The notes under the pieces were generated by a model, which was not told the DNA's origin, searched no databases, and saw only the letters and a program-made list of their open reading frames with translations. Below are positions 1 to 8,730 of a stretch of 20,416 nt of DNA, piece by piece. Position 1 is the first letter of the stretch, and every line of letters begins with the position of its first letter. Source of the DNA: Euprymna scolopes (taxonomy: Eukaryota; Mollusca; Cephalopoda; Sepiida; Sepiolidae); assembly GCA_024364805.1 (NCBI GenBank), contig CM044514.1, forward strand, positions 51,016,896-51,037,311, written 5' to 3'. A program made the translations under genes and the position numbers.

Positions 1-95
1 TAAATAAAAATAATAAGACGTCACTAGATAAATAAAAATACTAAGACATTACTAGATAAATAAAAATAAGGCATTACTAGATAAATAAAAATTAC
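1..95. repeat. 28-bp minisatellite, about three and a half units
   Basis: Units of 28, 28 and 25 bp start at 1, 29 and 57, with a partial unit from 82. Each opens with TAAATAAAAAT and closes with ACTAGA. The array may continue left of the window. No coding potential is seen. Confidence 0.85.
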
Positions 96-187
96 TAATA
101 TATTTTACATAGTATAAGCATATTTTTATACAACTATGTTGCTCTACTTATGTATTGACTACTGTTAAAATCAATATTAAAACAAAA

Positions 188-198
188 ATATATATATA

Positions 199-231
<33 letters not shown>
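188..231. repeat. (TA)n microsatellite
   Basis: An alternating TA tract interrupted once by ATTA. It is a simple repeat with no other signal. Confidence 0.9.
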
Positions 232-233
<2 letters not shown>

Positions 234-1513
234 CTTTAAATAAAGGCAAGAATTTACTTTTGAAAGCTCTTTCGGATAACACCTCTTGAGGAAAAATCAT
301 TGACATGCGAAATACATAATTAACAAGAAAGAGCAAGAATGGTGAACTTAAGTGCTAACGAGATGGAAGAATAAGTGTTTTAAAAGAAATAATTTAACAT
401 AAATATACATACATGCCATGTTAAATGACATCAGAAACTTTTGCTGCTAATAAAAGGCAAACTAAAGGAAAAATTGTAAACTAAAACGAAATTTGTGAAC
501 AAATATAAAAGACAACATCATACTGATCTAGGAGGAACAGAAAAAGACAAAGATCCTACCTGTGTTCTGTTCTGAGAGACATAGTTGGTTGCTTCTGTAG
601 CAATAAGGAAGTACAAAACATAAGCCAATAAATTGTTTGGTCTCTTAAAAAACAGTCTGGCATAAAGAAATTTAAGTTTCCTTTGTTTTATGGCACATAT
701 CAACTTTTTGGGAGTCATTTAATGTTGTAGAACAAATCCAATTGTTAACGATTTGTTATTTGTAAATAATTAAACACAAGTAACAGTTTTATATACAGTT
801 ACGGTTTTACACCTTTTTCAAACGTATTAATATGTAAATGATATCATATCCACAAGAATTTCAACATGGCATAACAGATTCTAATGTATGTGGTAGTATC
901 CATATGCCAGTGATTTTAATGTGTAATTGCTTGAAACAAATTAAAATTTTTGTTTTGTTTTTAAACTATATATGTGTAGAAAACTGTTTTTAGACTATTT
1001 ATGCTTAGAAAACTACTAAGAATTATTCTATTTTCAGCACCAAAAAAAAAAAAGAAGTGGTCAAAGGTTATATCAGTTAAAGGTTCCCATGTCTGATAAA
1101 ACATGTAGTCAGCATCCTCTTTCTGATTCAGATTACATATCAATATTACTTCAGCAGAAAGAAACACACAGAGGATAAAAAAAAAGAGAAAACATTTCTC
1201 TCTACACAGGATCTATATATCTCTTTTTGTCCTAAAATAGCTAAAGATAATTGGACTAAAATGGCAGACATTCTCTCATAAAAAAAGGAACCAATACAAA
1301 AGTTGATTCACTTTTCCCCAAATAAAAAGTAGCTTCTTTTAAGTTAAATTCAATCTCCATGACAACTGTCAACATAAATGAGAAATGATGCGGGCTTTTT
1401 ACTCAATCAACACTAAGCCAACTGTACCTCAATTTCATTCTCTTATAAGAGAAACTAACATTATTTCAACCAAATGCATTTATTTATACTTGATTTTGTT
1501 TACTTTTCCTTTT

Positions 1514-1576
1514 CACCATGACAATGCACCTGCTCACAACAGTCTGATCATCCAGTATTTCTCGGCCAAGAAAAAA
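1514..1576 (+). pseudogene. Mariner transposase fragment (second catalytic D motif)
   Basis: About 21 codons read HHDNAPAHNSL followed by an AKKK stretch. This resembles the mariner transposase segment around the second catalytic aspartate (HDNAPAH, then a FLAKK-like helix). Neither the first-D motif nor the SPDLAPSD motif is found nearby in any obvious frame, and no terminal repeats are seen. It is therefore a small relic of an old mariner. The family call rests on one short motif and could be checked by protein alignment. Confidence 0.5.
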
Positions 1577-2325
1577 AACTTATCATGCTTCCTAATGCTT
1601 GCATAATGTTTTGTATGAATTATTTTTCTTCATTTTCCTCTACATTCCAAAAAATCATCAGGGGAGGGAGGGGGCAGTTTAAAGGCATAATAGCCATCAA
1701 GATCAGGGGATGGGGGCATCTAAGAAGAACCCTTCCAGCAGTGCATAAAAGTGTGGCAGAGAAGGATAGAAAAGTGCATTAGACTAAATAGATTATTAAT
1801 TTGAAGAGGGAAACCATGTAGCTAGTTATTTGAAATTGAAATAAATTGAAATCACCTCAAATACACATACAAATCTTATTGCAGCAAAAATGTCACTCAC
1901 GTGAAATATATGGTGAGAGCATCTTTTAGAGATTACATGATATGCGAACACATACAGTATTTTAAATTTCTTTGTGTTAAATGTAGCTTTTATGAAAGCT
2001 TAATTTAAAATAAAGAAAAAGAAATATCTTTATAGATAAATGGCAAAAATGTTTTGGCAAATACATTTAGATTAAAAGAATTTGATACTATTGACGTCCC
2101 TCCCCTCAAATTCTTAGGAAGTAAAACAAAAAAGAAAAAATATAACAACAAAAAAAAGAAATAAGTTTATCAGTAGAACAACAGATAGGAAACTGTTCAC
2201 AAAGGAATAAAAAAGAAAGCTAAAATAGTATAGTTAATCAGTGAACGGGAACAAAGGATCGAACAAAGGATCAGTCAATATATTTTAGAGTAAGTTTTAG
2301 GTATGGGGGTGATTTTTGTGACAGT

Positions 2326-2419
2326 TTACGATGGGAATAGCTTTGGACAGTCTTTGGTTTGCGATAGTTGATGACAGTTACAGTGGAGGAGAGTTTCCAG
2401 TTGAACAATAGAATACAAG
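2326..2419 (-). CDS. Possible terminal exon of the citron-like gene (weak)
   Basis: On the minus strand a pyrimidine-rich stretch ends in GAGCCACAG at 2420-2422. After it comes an open frame of 30 codons (beginning LYSIVQLETLL, ending KLFPS) and a TAA at 2326-2328. Its phase fits the donor of the exon ending at 4044, which leaves two bases of a glycine codon. I do not recognise the peptide, it does not resemble the citron tails I remember, and no AATAAA is obvious just downstream. It could be chance. An RNA read spanning 4044 to 2419 would settle it. Confidence 0.18.
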
Positions 2420-2486
2420 CTGTGGCTCAGAGCAGATGAGGAAATGAATTCATCAATTGACTGACAAACATAACATCGGCAGACAA

Positions 2487-2678
2487 CTATAAACTGCATC
2501 AATCGCTTTATTGCAGATTAGTAAAATATCAACATTTCACTAAATATAGGTTGCAATAAAATAAAAATCATATAATCAAATGACTGCTTTAAGGTTAGTT
2601 ATTTCTCAAAATTTTATTCAAATCCATGTGATATTCACAAAGTTATGACATTTTATTCTTTATCAAGGAATTTTCACT
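2487..2678. repeat. Left inverted arm of the Tc1-type element
   Basis: The reverse complement matches 3479-3665 over nearly its whole length, with scattered substitutions and a small length difference near the middle. The outer direct-repeat motif is at 2493-2516. Similarity stops after TTTTCACT at 2678, which marks the deletion junction. Confidence 0.88.
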
Positions 2679-2691
2679 TAGGGAAAAACGA

Positions 2692-3303
2692 ATGCCCTGG
2701 GCACAGAATTATATGAAAATGGATTTCCAACATGTCCTATTTACAGATGAGACCCGTGCTACTCTTGACGGTCCAGATGGATGGGCCAAAGTTTGGAACT
2801 CGAACGGAACTCCAACCTCTTACAAAGTTCATCGCAAACAAGGAGGTGGAGGCATCATGTTTTGGGTAGGAATCATTGGGGATAAGTTGGTTGGACCATT
2901 CAGAGTTCCAGAGGGTGTAAAACTTACCAGCAATGCGTACACAGCCTTTTTGGATAAACATTTCTCACCATGGCTAGATGACCTGACATTGTCACGTCGC
3001 TTTCAGATGATTTTTATGCATGACAATGCACCATCCCATTCTAGGGCGACTGCAACCTTCCTTGAATCTATGGGCTTCTTTAGAGAAACCCTCATGAGCT
3101 GGCTAACCTGTTCTCCAGATCTTAACCCCATTGAACATCTCTGGTCAATATTGAAAAGAGGTGTTTATGAGGGAAGAGAGCAATTTACTTCAAAAGATGC
3201 CCTGTGGAGAAAAGTAGTTGATGTCGCCAGAACGATAACTCCTTTTCAGATCAAACAATTGACTTCTTCGGTGGACAAAAGTTTGTTTAAAGTTATTTTT
3301 TAA
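2692..3303 (+). pseudogene. Tc1-like transposase, C-terminal two thirds (DD36E)
   Basis: This 203-codon frame encodes the catalytic domain of a cut-and-paste transposase. The first aspartate is D19 in FTDET, the second is D111 in MHDNAPSH, and the glutamate is E148 in SPDLNPIEHLW. That leaves 36 residues between the last two, a DD36E spacing like the described Incomer group. A GGGGIMFWVG strand lies at 51-60, and the C-terminus runs on to VIF and a TAA. Full Tc1 transposases are about 340 residues, so roughly 120 N-terminal residues with the helix-turn-helix DNA-binding domains are missing, removed by the deletion at about 2679. The methionine at 2692 is only the first in-frame one, not a real start. 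The catalytic frame has no stop, but the protein could not bind its ends. Confidence 0.9.
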
Positions 3304-3459
3304 AAAATGGTTGATATGGTGATAAATAATTCATTTATTTGAGGTTTAGCACCTATGATGTGCTTTTGTTTATTATTCTTTAACGGAAAAATATAATAAA
3401 AAGTCAAGTTTTCATTATTAGACATTGTATTTTTGCCCTAATACAACATTTTAAGAGAC

Positions 3460-3482
3460 CTGCAATAAAGTGATGGACAGTG
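3460..3482 (+). repeat. Inner direct repeat (transposase-binding-like) of right arm
   Basis: CTGCAATAAAGTGATGGACAG matches the outer copy at 3636-3659 (CTGCAATAAAG, then a diverged CAATTGACGCAGT). Paired same-direction motifs at the two edges of one arm are typical of IR/DR Tc1 elements, where they are transposase binding sites. The binding role is inferred from the family. Confidence 0.7.
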
Positions 3483-3665
3483 GAAATTCCTGGATAAAGA
3501 ATAAAATGTCATAACTTTGTGAATATCGCATGAATTTGAATAAAATTTTGGAAAGTAACTAACCTTAAAGCAGTCATTTGATTATATAATTTTCTTTTTA
3601 TGACATATTTAGTGAAATGTTGATATTTTACTAATCTGCAATAAAGCAATTGACGCAGTTTATAG
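3479..3665. repeat. Right inverted arm of the Tc1-type element
   Basis: It mirrors 2487-2678. The outer direct-repeat motif is at 3636-3659 and the tip at 3655-3665 reads GCAGTTTATAG. Confidence 0.88.
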
Positions 3666-4043
3666 ATGTAGGTCTTAGCATGTAGAGGATCAATGTCATA
3701 CACATATACATAGTGAAAAACTGATATTGGCAGAATGCATCAGAATTAATGTTTTTTTGTGTTTTATTTATCTTTTATACTTGTGAATTTGTATGCACCC
3801 CCTCAGTAGTTGCTAATGTGAGAGACGATGACACAGCCGAAGGAGAGGAAGACCACAGAAACAATGTTTGGGTCAGTATTTGTCAAGTGGGCAGCATGTG
3901 GGTATCACAAAAATATTTGAGGATAGGAAATTACCTTATGCAAACAATGACTTCCAGAGAAAAATGAAAGAAAAAAGTCATATTTGACAGATATTAGTTA
4001 TTAGGATCTGATTAAGCGATATTAGAAAAAAAAAATGTCTTAC
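3666..4043. other. Intron or 3' flank of the citron-like gene, nothing recognised
   Basis: This sequence lies directly 3' (minus strand) of the exon ending at 4044. A 72-codon plus-strand frame at 3749-3967 has no family resemblance and no splice support, so I treat it as chance. I see no repeat structure. Confidence 0.5.
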
Positions 4044-4232
4044 CCAGGAAGGGCATCATCATCAGGGTTAAGATCATATGTACCATCGGAATCTTCGCTT
4101 TGTCCATTCATAGCTTTCAAACAAACCATTTCAGTTTTTCTTTGAGAAATGTATGCAAAAAATGCAGCTCCTCTTCCAGCGGCCTTACCAAGATATCGAG
4201 GACGCACTCGAATAAATGTCATTTGTTTGCCC
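4044..4232 (-). CDS. CIT: Citron-like kinase exon: end of the CNH domain
   Basis: This 189-bp minus-strand exon is bounded by a T13 tract plus CAG acceptor at 4233-4235 and a CTGG/GTAAGA donor at 4043. The first base completes a lysine codon from the exon at 8492-8573. Then come 62 codons, from GKQMTFIRVRPRYLGKAAGR to DLNPDDDALP, and two bases of glycine. VRPRYLG and the following AFFAYISQRKTEMVCLK segment correspond to the last strands of the citron CNH domain (human NPRYLG, then YLASSYQDKLRVICCK, from memory). After this, human citron has a low-complexity tail, and the acidic, Ser/Asp-rich end here fits the start of such a tail. Splice sites and phase are seen; the family match is recalled, not computed. 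Confidence 0.87.
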
Positions 4233-4739
4233 CTGAAAAAAAAAAAAAGAAGATCATAAAATAGATTGTTGATTATCATCGCCAAAACCATTGGCAAGGT
4301 TAACACTACAAAGATCAATGAAATGGGAAACAAAAAGGTAAACAAATACTAAATGAAAAGTGAATCAACAATATCTACGATTTAGAAGACCGATTGAAGA
4401 AATAGCAGATAAAAACACAGGGATATGATTAAGAAAAGGACACTTGAATAGAGAAATGAAATTACTAATGGACAGCCATACAAAACAATACAGTCAAAAT
4501 TATATAAACGCTAAAACAGACAAAACCCAGGAAACTAGTATTTACTGGTTTCCTGCAATTTATAGACTGAACTAAACTGAAAAAGCATCCTAAATGAATG
4601 TATCACACTAACCCAAAAGGAATATAAAAAGTCTATTGGAAACTGTAAACTACTGAATTTAGGCAGACAAATGGTTCAAGTTTAAACAGGAGTCAATAAA
4701 TGATGTAAAAAACCTTTAGGACATGGAATCAAGGTCATC
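4233..4739. other. Citron-like intron, left end
   Basis: The A13 run at 4236-4248 is the polypyrimidine tract (on the minus strand) of the acceptor for the exon ending at 4232. The remainder is AT-rich, with no coding frame or repeat that I can identify. Confidence 0.6.
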
Positions 4740-5406
4740 CAAACAAGAACATCAGACATGGTAATAATCAACAAGAAGGAAAAAATTGCCAAATATTAGA
4801 TTTCTGTGTCACCGCAGATCATAGAAGACAGAAAAACTAATAAATACATGCAACCTGTTAAAGAGTTGAAAGGAATATGGAATATTGGAACATGTGGGAA
4901 AGACATTGCAGGGACAAGTAAAGGGCATCACCTACTAGGTTACAAAGTTAGTTTTGAACTCTGTCAAAGCAGGATAGGGTGTTTCAAGCAGCTCCTACCC
5001 AGATGTGGCAACAGTACTCCATCCTAGAACATATTTGGCTCTTATACAAGGAGATATTTACTAGAGCGGTAGAATGATCCCACCATGTTTCCAGTGACCT
5101 TGGCAACAGATTTGATGCATGTGCTTCATTTCAGATCAGGAATGAATGTCAGACCCAGAAGCTTATCAAAATAGGGAGCCTCCCCAAGAAGAGATATTCA
5201 TTTCATTTGGGGTCAGACGAGGGTCAAAGCATTGATGATGGAAAGAAAGAAGTTTGGTTTTAGATGCATTAAAATTAACCAGCCACCTTGTTCCCCATTA
5301 CACCACTTGCTCAAGATAAGAGAGAAAATCAAAGAGACCTTGGACATTTCCTATCTTTGAAGTGTTGCCATAGATGATAGTGTCGTCTGCAAAAAATGTT
5401 TATGAA

Positions 5407-5775
5407 TCATCTACGAATATGATCTGGGATATCATTGATGAATATCAGAAAGAGTTGGGCCCAGGATGGAACCCTGAGAGATGCCAGCATTAATAGCTTC
5501 TGATTAACCACTACTCTTATAAACCTATCAGAGAGAAATGATTTAATAATTGAGAAGACATTTCCAGTTATACTATAGCTGAAGATCTTATGAAGTAGGC
5601 CTTTATGACATACCCTATCAAAAGCCTTTGATATGTCAAGAGCAATTGCTCTAGAAACAAAGTCCCCATGAGATATTATAGTTAGCACATCAGCTGTACG
5701 CTGTATGCTAGGTGTGCAATAAGTAATGCCCCTGACCCACTTCCCATAGAAGTAGAGCAACGAAACTTGGCACAC
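5407..5775 (-). pseudogene. LINE reverse-transcriptase palm fragment
   Basis: The frame contains ADVLTIISHGDF, then ALDISKAFDRVCHKGLLHKI (motif A with its first catalytic Asp), then FSIIKSFLSDR and FLIFINDIPDHI. The FADDT motif (motif C) continues in another frame at about 5385-5400. Codons in the region 5699-5775 belong to the inserted mariner, not the LINE. The usual PQGS turn before the FLIFINDIP strand reads PSWAQ here, a sign of decay. Confidence 0.85.
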
Positions 5776-7000
5776 TTATTAGTCTTTCTCTACGTAGGAA
5801 CCACCCAGAATTATGCATTTCTCCCATCGTTTGATGCAGCTCTGGATACCGTTTTTGTAGAACACCCCAGGTTGGTCCTCCAACTACGACGTGACTTCAG
5901 AAATCAAGGTTGCATCATCTGGGAAACACTTTCTTTTCAAAAACAACTTCATGGCTGGGAAGAGGTGGAAGTCAGAGGGTGCAAGGTCAGGAGAGTAGGG
6001 AAAATAGGAGAAGATTTCATAACCACACGCCCGTGCTTCTGATCTAGCTACAAGCGAGTTGTGGACCGGAGCGTTGTCCTGCAGGAGGAGGTTACCTTTG
6101 CTGATCTTGCCCCGCCTCTTGATTTTGATAGCTTTCCTTAATTTCCTCGAAAGTGAAGCATAATAGGCTCCTGTAATTGTGATACCCTTTGCCAGGAAAT
6201 CTGTCATCACTACTCCGTCCTGGTCCCAGAAGACTGTGAGCATGACCTTGCCAGCGGAGGGCTGCACCCTTGCCTTCTTTGGAGGTGGTGAGTCCAAGTG
6301 CTTCCACTGCATTGACTGGGCTTTGATCTCTGGATCATAGTGATGAACCCAGGTTTCATCCTGTGTAATCAGTCTTTTGAAAAACTTTGACTCATCTTCT
6401 TGGTACATCTCCAAATTCATCCTCGAACACCCGACACGTTCTCGCTTCTGGAATGGTGTGAGCAACCTGGGAATCCATCTGGCAGAAACCTTATGCATAT
6501 GCAAATGGTCATGAATGATAGTTTCCACAGACCCTGTACTAATCTTGACATCTTGAGCTATTTGGCAAATAGTAATGTGCTGATCTTCCAAAATGGCAGC
6601 CTCAACTTGACGGACAGATGCCTCATCAATGGCAGAAGTGGGGGGCGACCAGGTCTGGGAGCCGTTTCCACAGACTTCCAGCCATGTTTGAATTCACAGT
6701 GGCAGCGTTTTACAAGGTCATATGATGGGGCATTATCACCATAAGTTTCTTTCATTTCATCAAAAGTCTCCTATGATGTGCGTCTTTTCAAATACAAAAA
6801 CCGGATCACTGCTCGACATTCAACAGGCCTCATTTCACACCTGACTCAGTTCAAACACCTGTAAAACAGAAACCACAATTAATTCAGAGCTGTAATTTAC
6901 CACATAACCCGTAGAGATATAAATCATTGCACATGCAAAATTTCAGCTAGATCAGACAACTGGTAGTGGGTCAGGGGCATTACTTATTGCACACCCCTCG
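5699..7000 (-). mobile_element. Nearly full-length mariner transposon inserted in the LINE
   Basis: A 1302-bp element is flanked by TA at 5697-5698 and 7001-7002. Its inverted ends share 31 identical bases beginning GGTGTGCAATAAGTAATG (5711-5741 against 6965-6995). The outermost few bases differ between the ends (CGCTGTATGCTA against CGAGG). Removing the element and one TA rejoins the LINE frame as ...RST-ADVL..., which supports the borders. It carries one transposase gene on the minus strand. The few visible lesions and clean ends suggest it is younger than its LINE host. Confidence 0.93.
5779..6833 (-). pseudogene. Mariner transposase (DD34D), full length but broken
   Basis: The protein starts MRPVECRAVIRFLYLKRRTS at 6833 and ends GGSYVEKD with TAA at 5779-5781, about 350 residues as expected for mariner. 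The N-terminal half holds the helix-turn-helix region (SYDLVKRCHCEFKHGW, RPGRP linker). The catalytic part shows D in ITQDETWVHHYDPE, D in LLQDNAPVHNS and the last D in YSPDLAPSDFHLF, with 34 residues between the last two. Visible lesions are an in-frame TAG after RRTS, one missing base in the C-run around the GRPP codons (near 6640), and a TAG at 5884-5886 before LEDQPGVFYKNG. The gene lies antisense to the plus strand and shares the host LINE's direction. The copy is inactive but only lightly damaged. Confidence 0.93.
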
Positions 7001-7180
7001 TAGATCTAGAAAAACGGAAACCATATTGTATGTAGGTTATTTTTGCTGAGGTGGTTGACCACTTCTCTATTCAATACAGATTCAAGCAACTTACTCATGA
7101 TGCACTGGAGACTTATTGGTCTGTACTGAGATGGAGATGACCAATCACCTGAATTTTTAAATATGGAGTAGACTGATGAA

Positions 7181-7306
7181 TTTTAATTTTATTTATTACG
7201 GACAATTATCCTCATCGTTTTATTAGTTGTTTCATAACCTTTCGGCTAACTATTCCTCTGGCCTTCGTCAGGTGGTAACTGCGACGGATAGGAACTCTGA
7301 ATCTCC
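7181..7306. repeat. Left arm of the fold-back element
   Basis: It is the inverted counterpart of 7498-7626, with about 126 bp of near-continuous pairing. Differences are mostly single bases. Confidence 0.85.
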
Positions 7307-7497
7307 ACAGGCTCCGAAGCGCAGTTGATAGAGACGGGGCCTGTGGTGCAGTTGATAGAGATGTTGAATCTCTACGGTTCCAGGTGAGAATTGTCTGAAG
7401 ATAGTGGTTTCAATCCTACCCAAAGCCAGCCAGAGGCTTACTTGGCCAAAAAACGTGGTGAGACGGCAACAACTATGGAAGGCAGTAATTGCAGTCA

Positions 7498-7626
7498 GGA
7501 GATTTAGAGTTTCTATCCGTCGCAGTTACCACCTGACGAAGGCCAGAGGAATAGTTGGCCGAAATGTCATGAAACAACTAATAAAAAGATGAGGACAATT
7601 GTCCGTAATAAATAAAATTAATAAAA
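7498..7626. repeat. Right arm of the fold-back element
   Basis: It is the inverted counterpart of 7181-7306. About 34 extra AT-rich bases follow before the duplicated target site at 7661, possibly an A-rich tail. Confidence 0.85.
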
Positions 7627-7632
7627 CTCATC

Positions 7633-7929
7633 TTAATAATGAATTCCAATTAAAATAATATAGACTGATGAAGTTTTCCAGGGTGTTGAGAAGCATTTCT
7701 CCTTTAGACAACGTTTAAACAGCTTTGTAAGTATGGGAGCTAGTTCTGGTTGAAGCTTTTTCAGCACTATAATAGGAATGCCATCAGGGCCAGTTGCTTT
7801 ACTGGAATCAAGGTTTTTGATAAGTTTGGCAACATCATGCATAGATATTTGTATGTTGCATTGCATGTTTTCAGACACAGAATAGAATATGGGGCGGGGG
7901 AGGGGAGGGGGGGTCATCCCTGATCGCAT
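7633..7929 (-). pseudogene. LINE reverse-transcriptase N-terminal fragment
   Basis: The frame reads MHDVAKLIKNLDSSKATGPD, then GIPIIVLKKL, then LTKLFKRCLKEKCFSTPWKTSS, the conserved entry to a non-LTR RT. It continues as VYSIFKNSGDWSSPSQYRPI at about 7110-7170, on the far side of the fold-back insertion. A G-rich run at 7891-7914 precedes it on the plus strand. Confidence 0.85.
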
Positions 7930-8260
7930 AGAGTAAAATTTGCTGCAAAGTTCTTGGTACAGAGTTTGCCTTTATCTAACTGACAAGATTACCTCAGGTC
8001 CATTGATGATGGTTGGTGTATAGGACAGGATATAGTTCAGGATCCCATTTGTTATTTGCCAAAACAAATAGGAATCAAACCACTGTTCAGTTATTTTAAA
8101 CTTTGACTGAGAATATGACTCTCTCTCATTCTTTATTACTCTTTTAACAGTGGTTGCTAGCAGTCTTAAAAGCAGCTTCTTGGAGGTTATATTGGCTGGA
8201 ACATCATGAAAAAAAATAACCAACATGAAAATATTAGTTCCAATAATACAAATTATCAAT

Positions 8261-8491
8261 TCACATTCTTAAAATTCCAATAGACCAACTTTATGTTTGT
8301 TTTCACTAAACTTTTCCTCAACAAGTTTGCATAACAGAAAATTTGAATCATATTTATTGTAGTTACCAAGAATTATTGTTGTGTGGCACATTTTTTTCCT
8401 ACAAAAAACTTGGTAATTTTTACCAGTTAGTTATGAAAACATACATTCTTAAAATCAGGTTATGGATGATTTGGGAAACATGTTTACTTAC
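8261..8491. other. Citron-like intron sequence, no element recognised
   Basis: AT-rich sequence between the LINE 5' limit and the donor of the exon at 8492. The donor reads ATCAA/GTAAGT on the minus strand. Nothing else is seen. Confidence 0.6.
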
Positions 8492-8573
8492 TTGATGTCA
8501 TTTCTGTTCATCGGAATCATTGTGGATTGGACACAGTTAAAATATGTTACAAATAAGTATGGGTCATGGTAAT
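8492..8573 (-). CDS. CIT: Citron-like kinase exon: middle CNH strands
   Basis: This 82-bp minus-strand exon has a T-rich acceptor (two T runs, then AAG) at 8574 upward and a near-consensus GTAAGT donor at 8490-8491. Its first two bases complete an aspartate codon begun in the exon at 16752-16832. Then 26 codons read YHDPYLFVTYFNCVQSTMI and PMNRNDI, with two bases left over. Joined, the upstream and present exons give LPLAFDYHDPYLFVTYFN. That closely follows the citron CNH sequence (human LPLAFAYREPYLFVTHFN, from memory) and is the best single proof of gene identity. The alternative relatives MAP4K/TNIK and MRCK differ in this loop. It is too short for a 60-codon ORF cutoff. Confidence 0.92.
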
Positions 8574-8730
8574 CTTAAAAAAAACAAAAAAAAATAATGA
8601 AAACATTTACAGATTTATAAAGAATCATTTCATTATTTTATGCAATCACATTTTATTTTTTATATATACAAACTAGGAAATAAAGATTAAAAATGAAATC
8701 TTTGATAAAATAAAAAGTTGAAAGAATATA
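8574..8730. other. Intron sequence with acceptor tract
   Basis: The poly-A runs at 8577-8584 and 8586-8594 serve as the polypyrimidine tract on the minus strand. The rest is AT-rich with no element. Confidence 0.6.

Larger units (their letters stand above)
232..2486. other. AT-rich stretch without a secure gene
   Basis: No reading frame here can be assigned with confidence. It contains a short mariner remnant near 1514-1576, a G-rich patch at 1660-1715, and three weak minus-strand exon-like segments: 2326-2419, about 1040-1130 and 555-717. The minus-strand frame at 518-717 is 66 codons long with a possible donor (CAG/GTAGGA) at its end, but I recognise no family in it. If the citron gene continues past 4044, its tail exons and 3' UTR should lie here or beyond the left edge. 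Confidence 0.5.
2487..3665 (+). mobile_element. Tc1/mariner-superfamily element with ~190-bp inverted ends, internally deleted
   Basis: The ends 2487-2678 and 3479-3665 are long inverted copies of each other and both finish in CTATAAACTGC, with TA dinucleotides at the tips. Between them lies a partial transposase frame on the plus strand. The right arm carries two same-direction copies of a CTGCAATAAAG motif, at 3460-3482 and 3636-3659. The left arm has only the outer copy, at 2493-2516. This is the IR/DR layout known from Sleeping Beauty-like Tc1 elements. The left arm joins the middle of the transposase at about 2679, so an internal deletion removed the left inner repeat, the 5' leader and the transposase N-terminus. 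Confidence 0.88.
7181..7660. mobile_element. 480-bp fold-back element with 12-bp target duplication
   Basis: It is flanked by direct repeats TAGACTGATGAA at 7169-7180 and 7661-7672, and removing it restores the LINE. Its arms, 7181-7306 and 7498 to about 7626, are inverted copies with few mismatches. Each arm includes TTTATTTATTACGGACAAT and a CCTGACGAAGGCC...GGCCGAAA segment. The 190-bp centre has a duplicated GCAGTTGATAGAGA (about 7321 and 7344) and a GTGGTTTCAATCCTACC stretch resembling a tRNA B box. A 12-bp duplication fits target-primed retrotransposition better than a TA-targeting DNA transposon. No coding frame is convincing. It may be a composite SINE or a Penelope-type derivative with inverted ends; the class is unresolved. 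Confidence 0.75.
4740..8260 (-). mobile_element. Degenerate LINE (Jockey/CR1-like RT), interrupted by two insertions
   Basis: Minus-strand conceptual pieces run in the right order from 8260 down to about 4740. First is a pre-RT segment (SKFKITEQWFDSYLFWQ). Next come LDSSKATGPDGIP at 7633-7929 and YRPISLQCIMSKLLESVLN near 7050-7130. Then come ALDISKAFDRVCHKGLL at 5407-5775, FADDTIIYGNTSK near 5350-5400, WLVNFNASKTKLLSF near 5240-5290 and a MEYCCHIW-like piece near 5000. These are the ordered reverse-transcriptase motifs of a non-LTR retrotransposon. Several stops and frame changes show it is dead. A mariner sits at 5699-7000 and a fold-back element at 7181-7660. Both outer limits are approximate and no endonuclease domain is seen, so the copy is probably 5'-truncated. 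The clade is a judgement from motif wording. Confidence 0.85.

Noticed and set aside
555-717. Minus-strand 66-codon frame with a GTAGGA donor-like site as a host exon.
   Set aside because: The only phase-compatible acceptor is weak and purine-rich, and the peptide is not recognised. It is kept only as a remark.
1040-1167. Minus-strand open piece CNLNQKEDADYMFYQTW as a citron tail exon.
   Set aside because: It has no good donor, its phase does not match the 4044 donor, and it has no resemblance to known citron tails.
5767-6744. Plus-strand frames of 91 and 114 codons across the mariner.
   Set aside because: They are antisense shadows of the mariner transposase.
7340-7440. A real tRNA gene in the centre of the fold-back element.
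   Set aside because: Box-like motifs occur, but no cloverleaf with a 7-bp acceptor stem can be drawn by eye.
7260-7585. Functional hammerhead ribozymes in the fold-back arms.
   Set aside because: The CTGACGA and GAAA core is present, but an extra base precedes stem II, and no pairing for stem I is seen. I mention it only as a resemblance.
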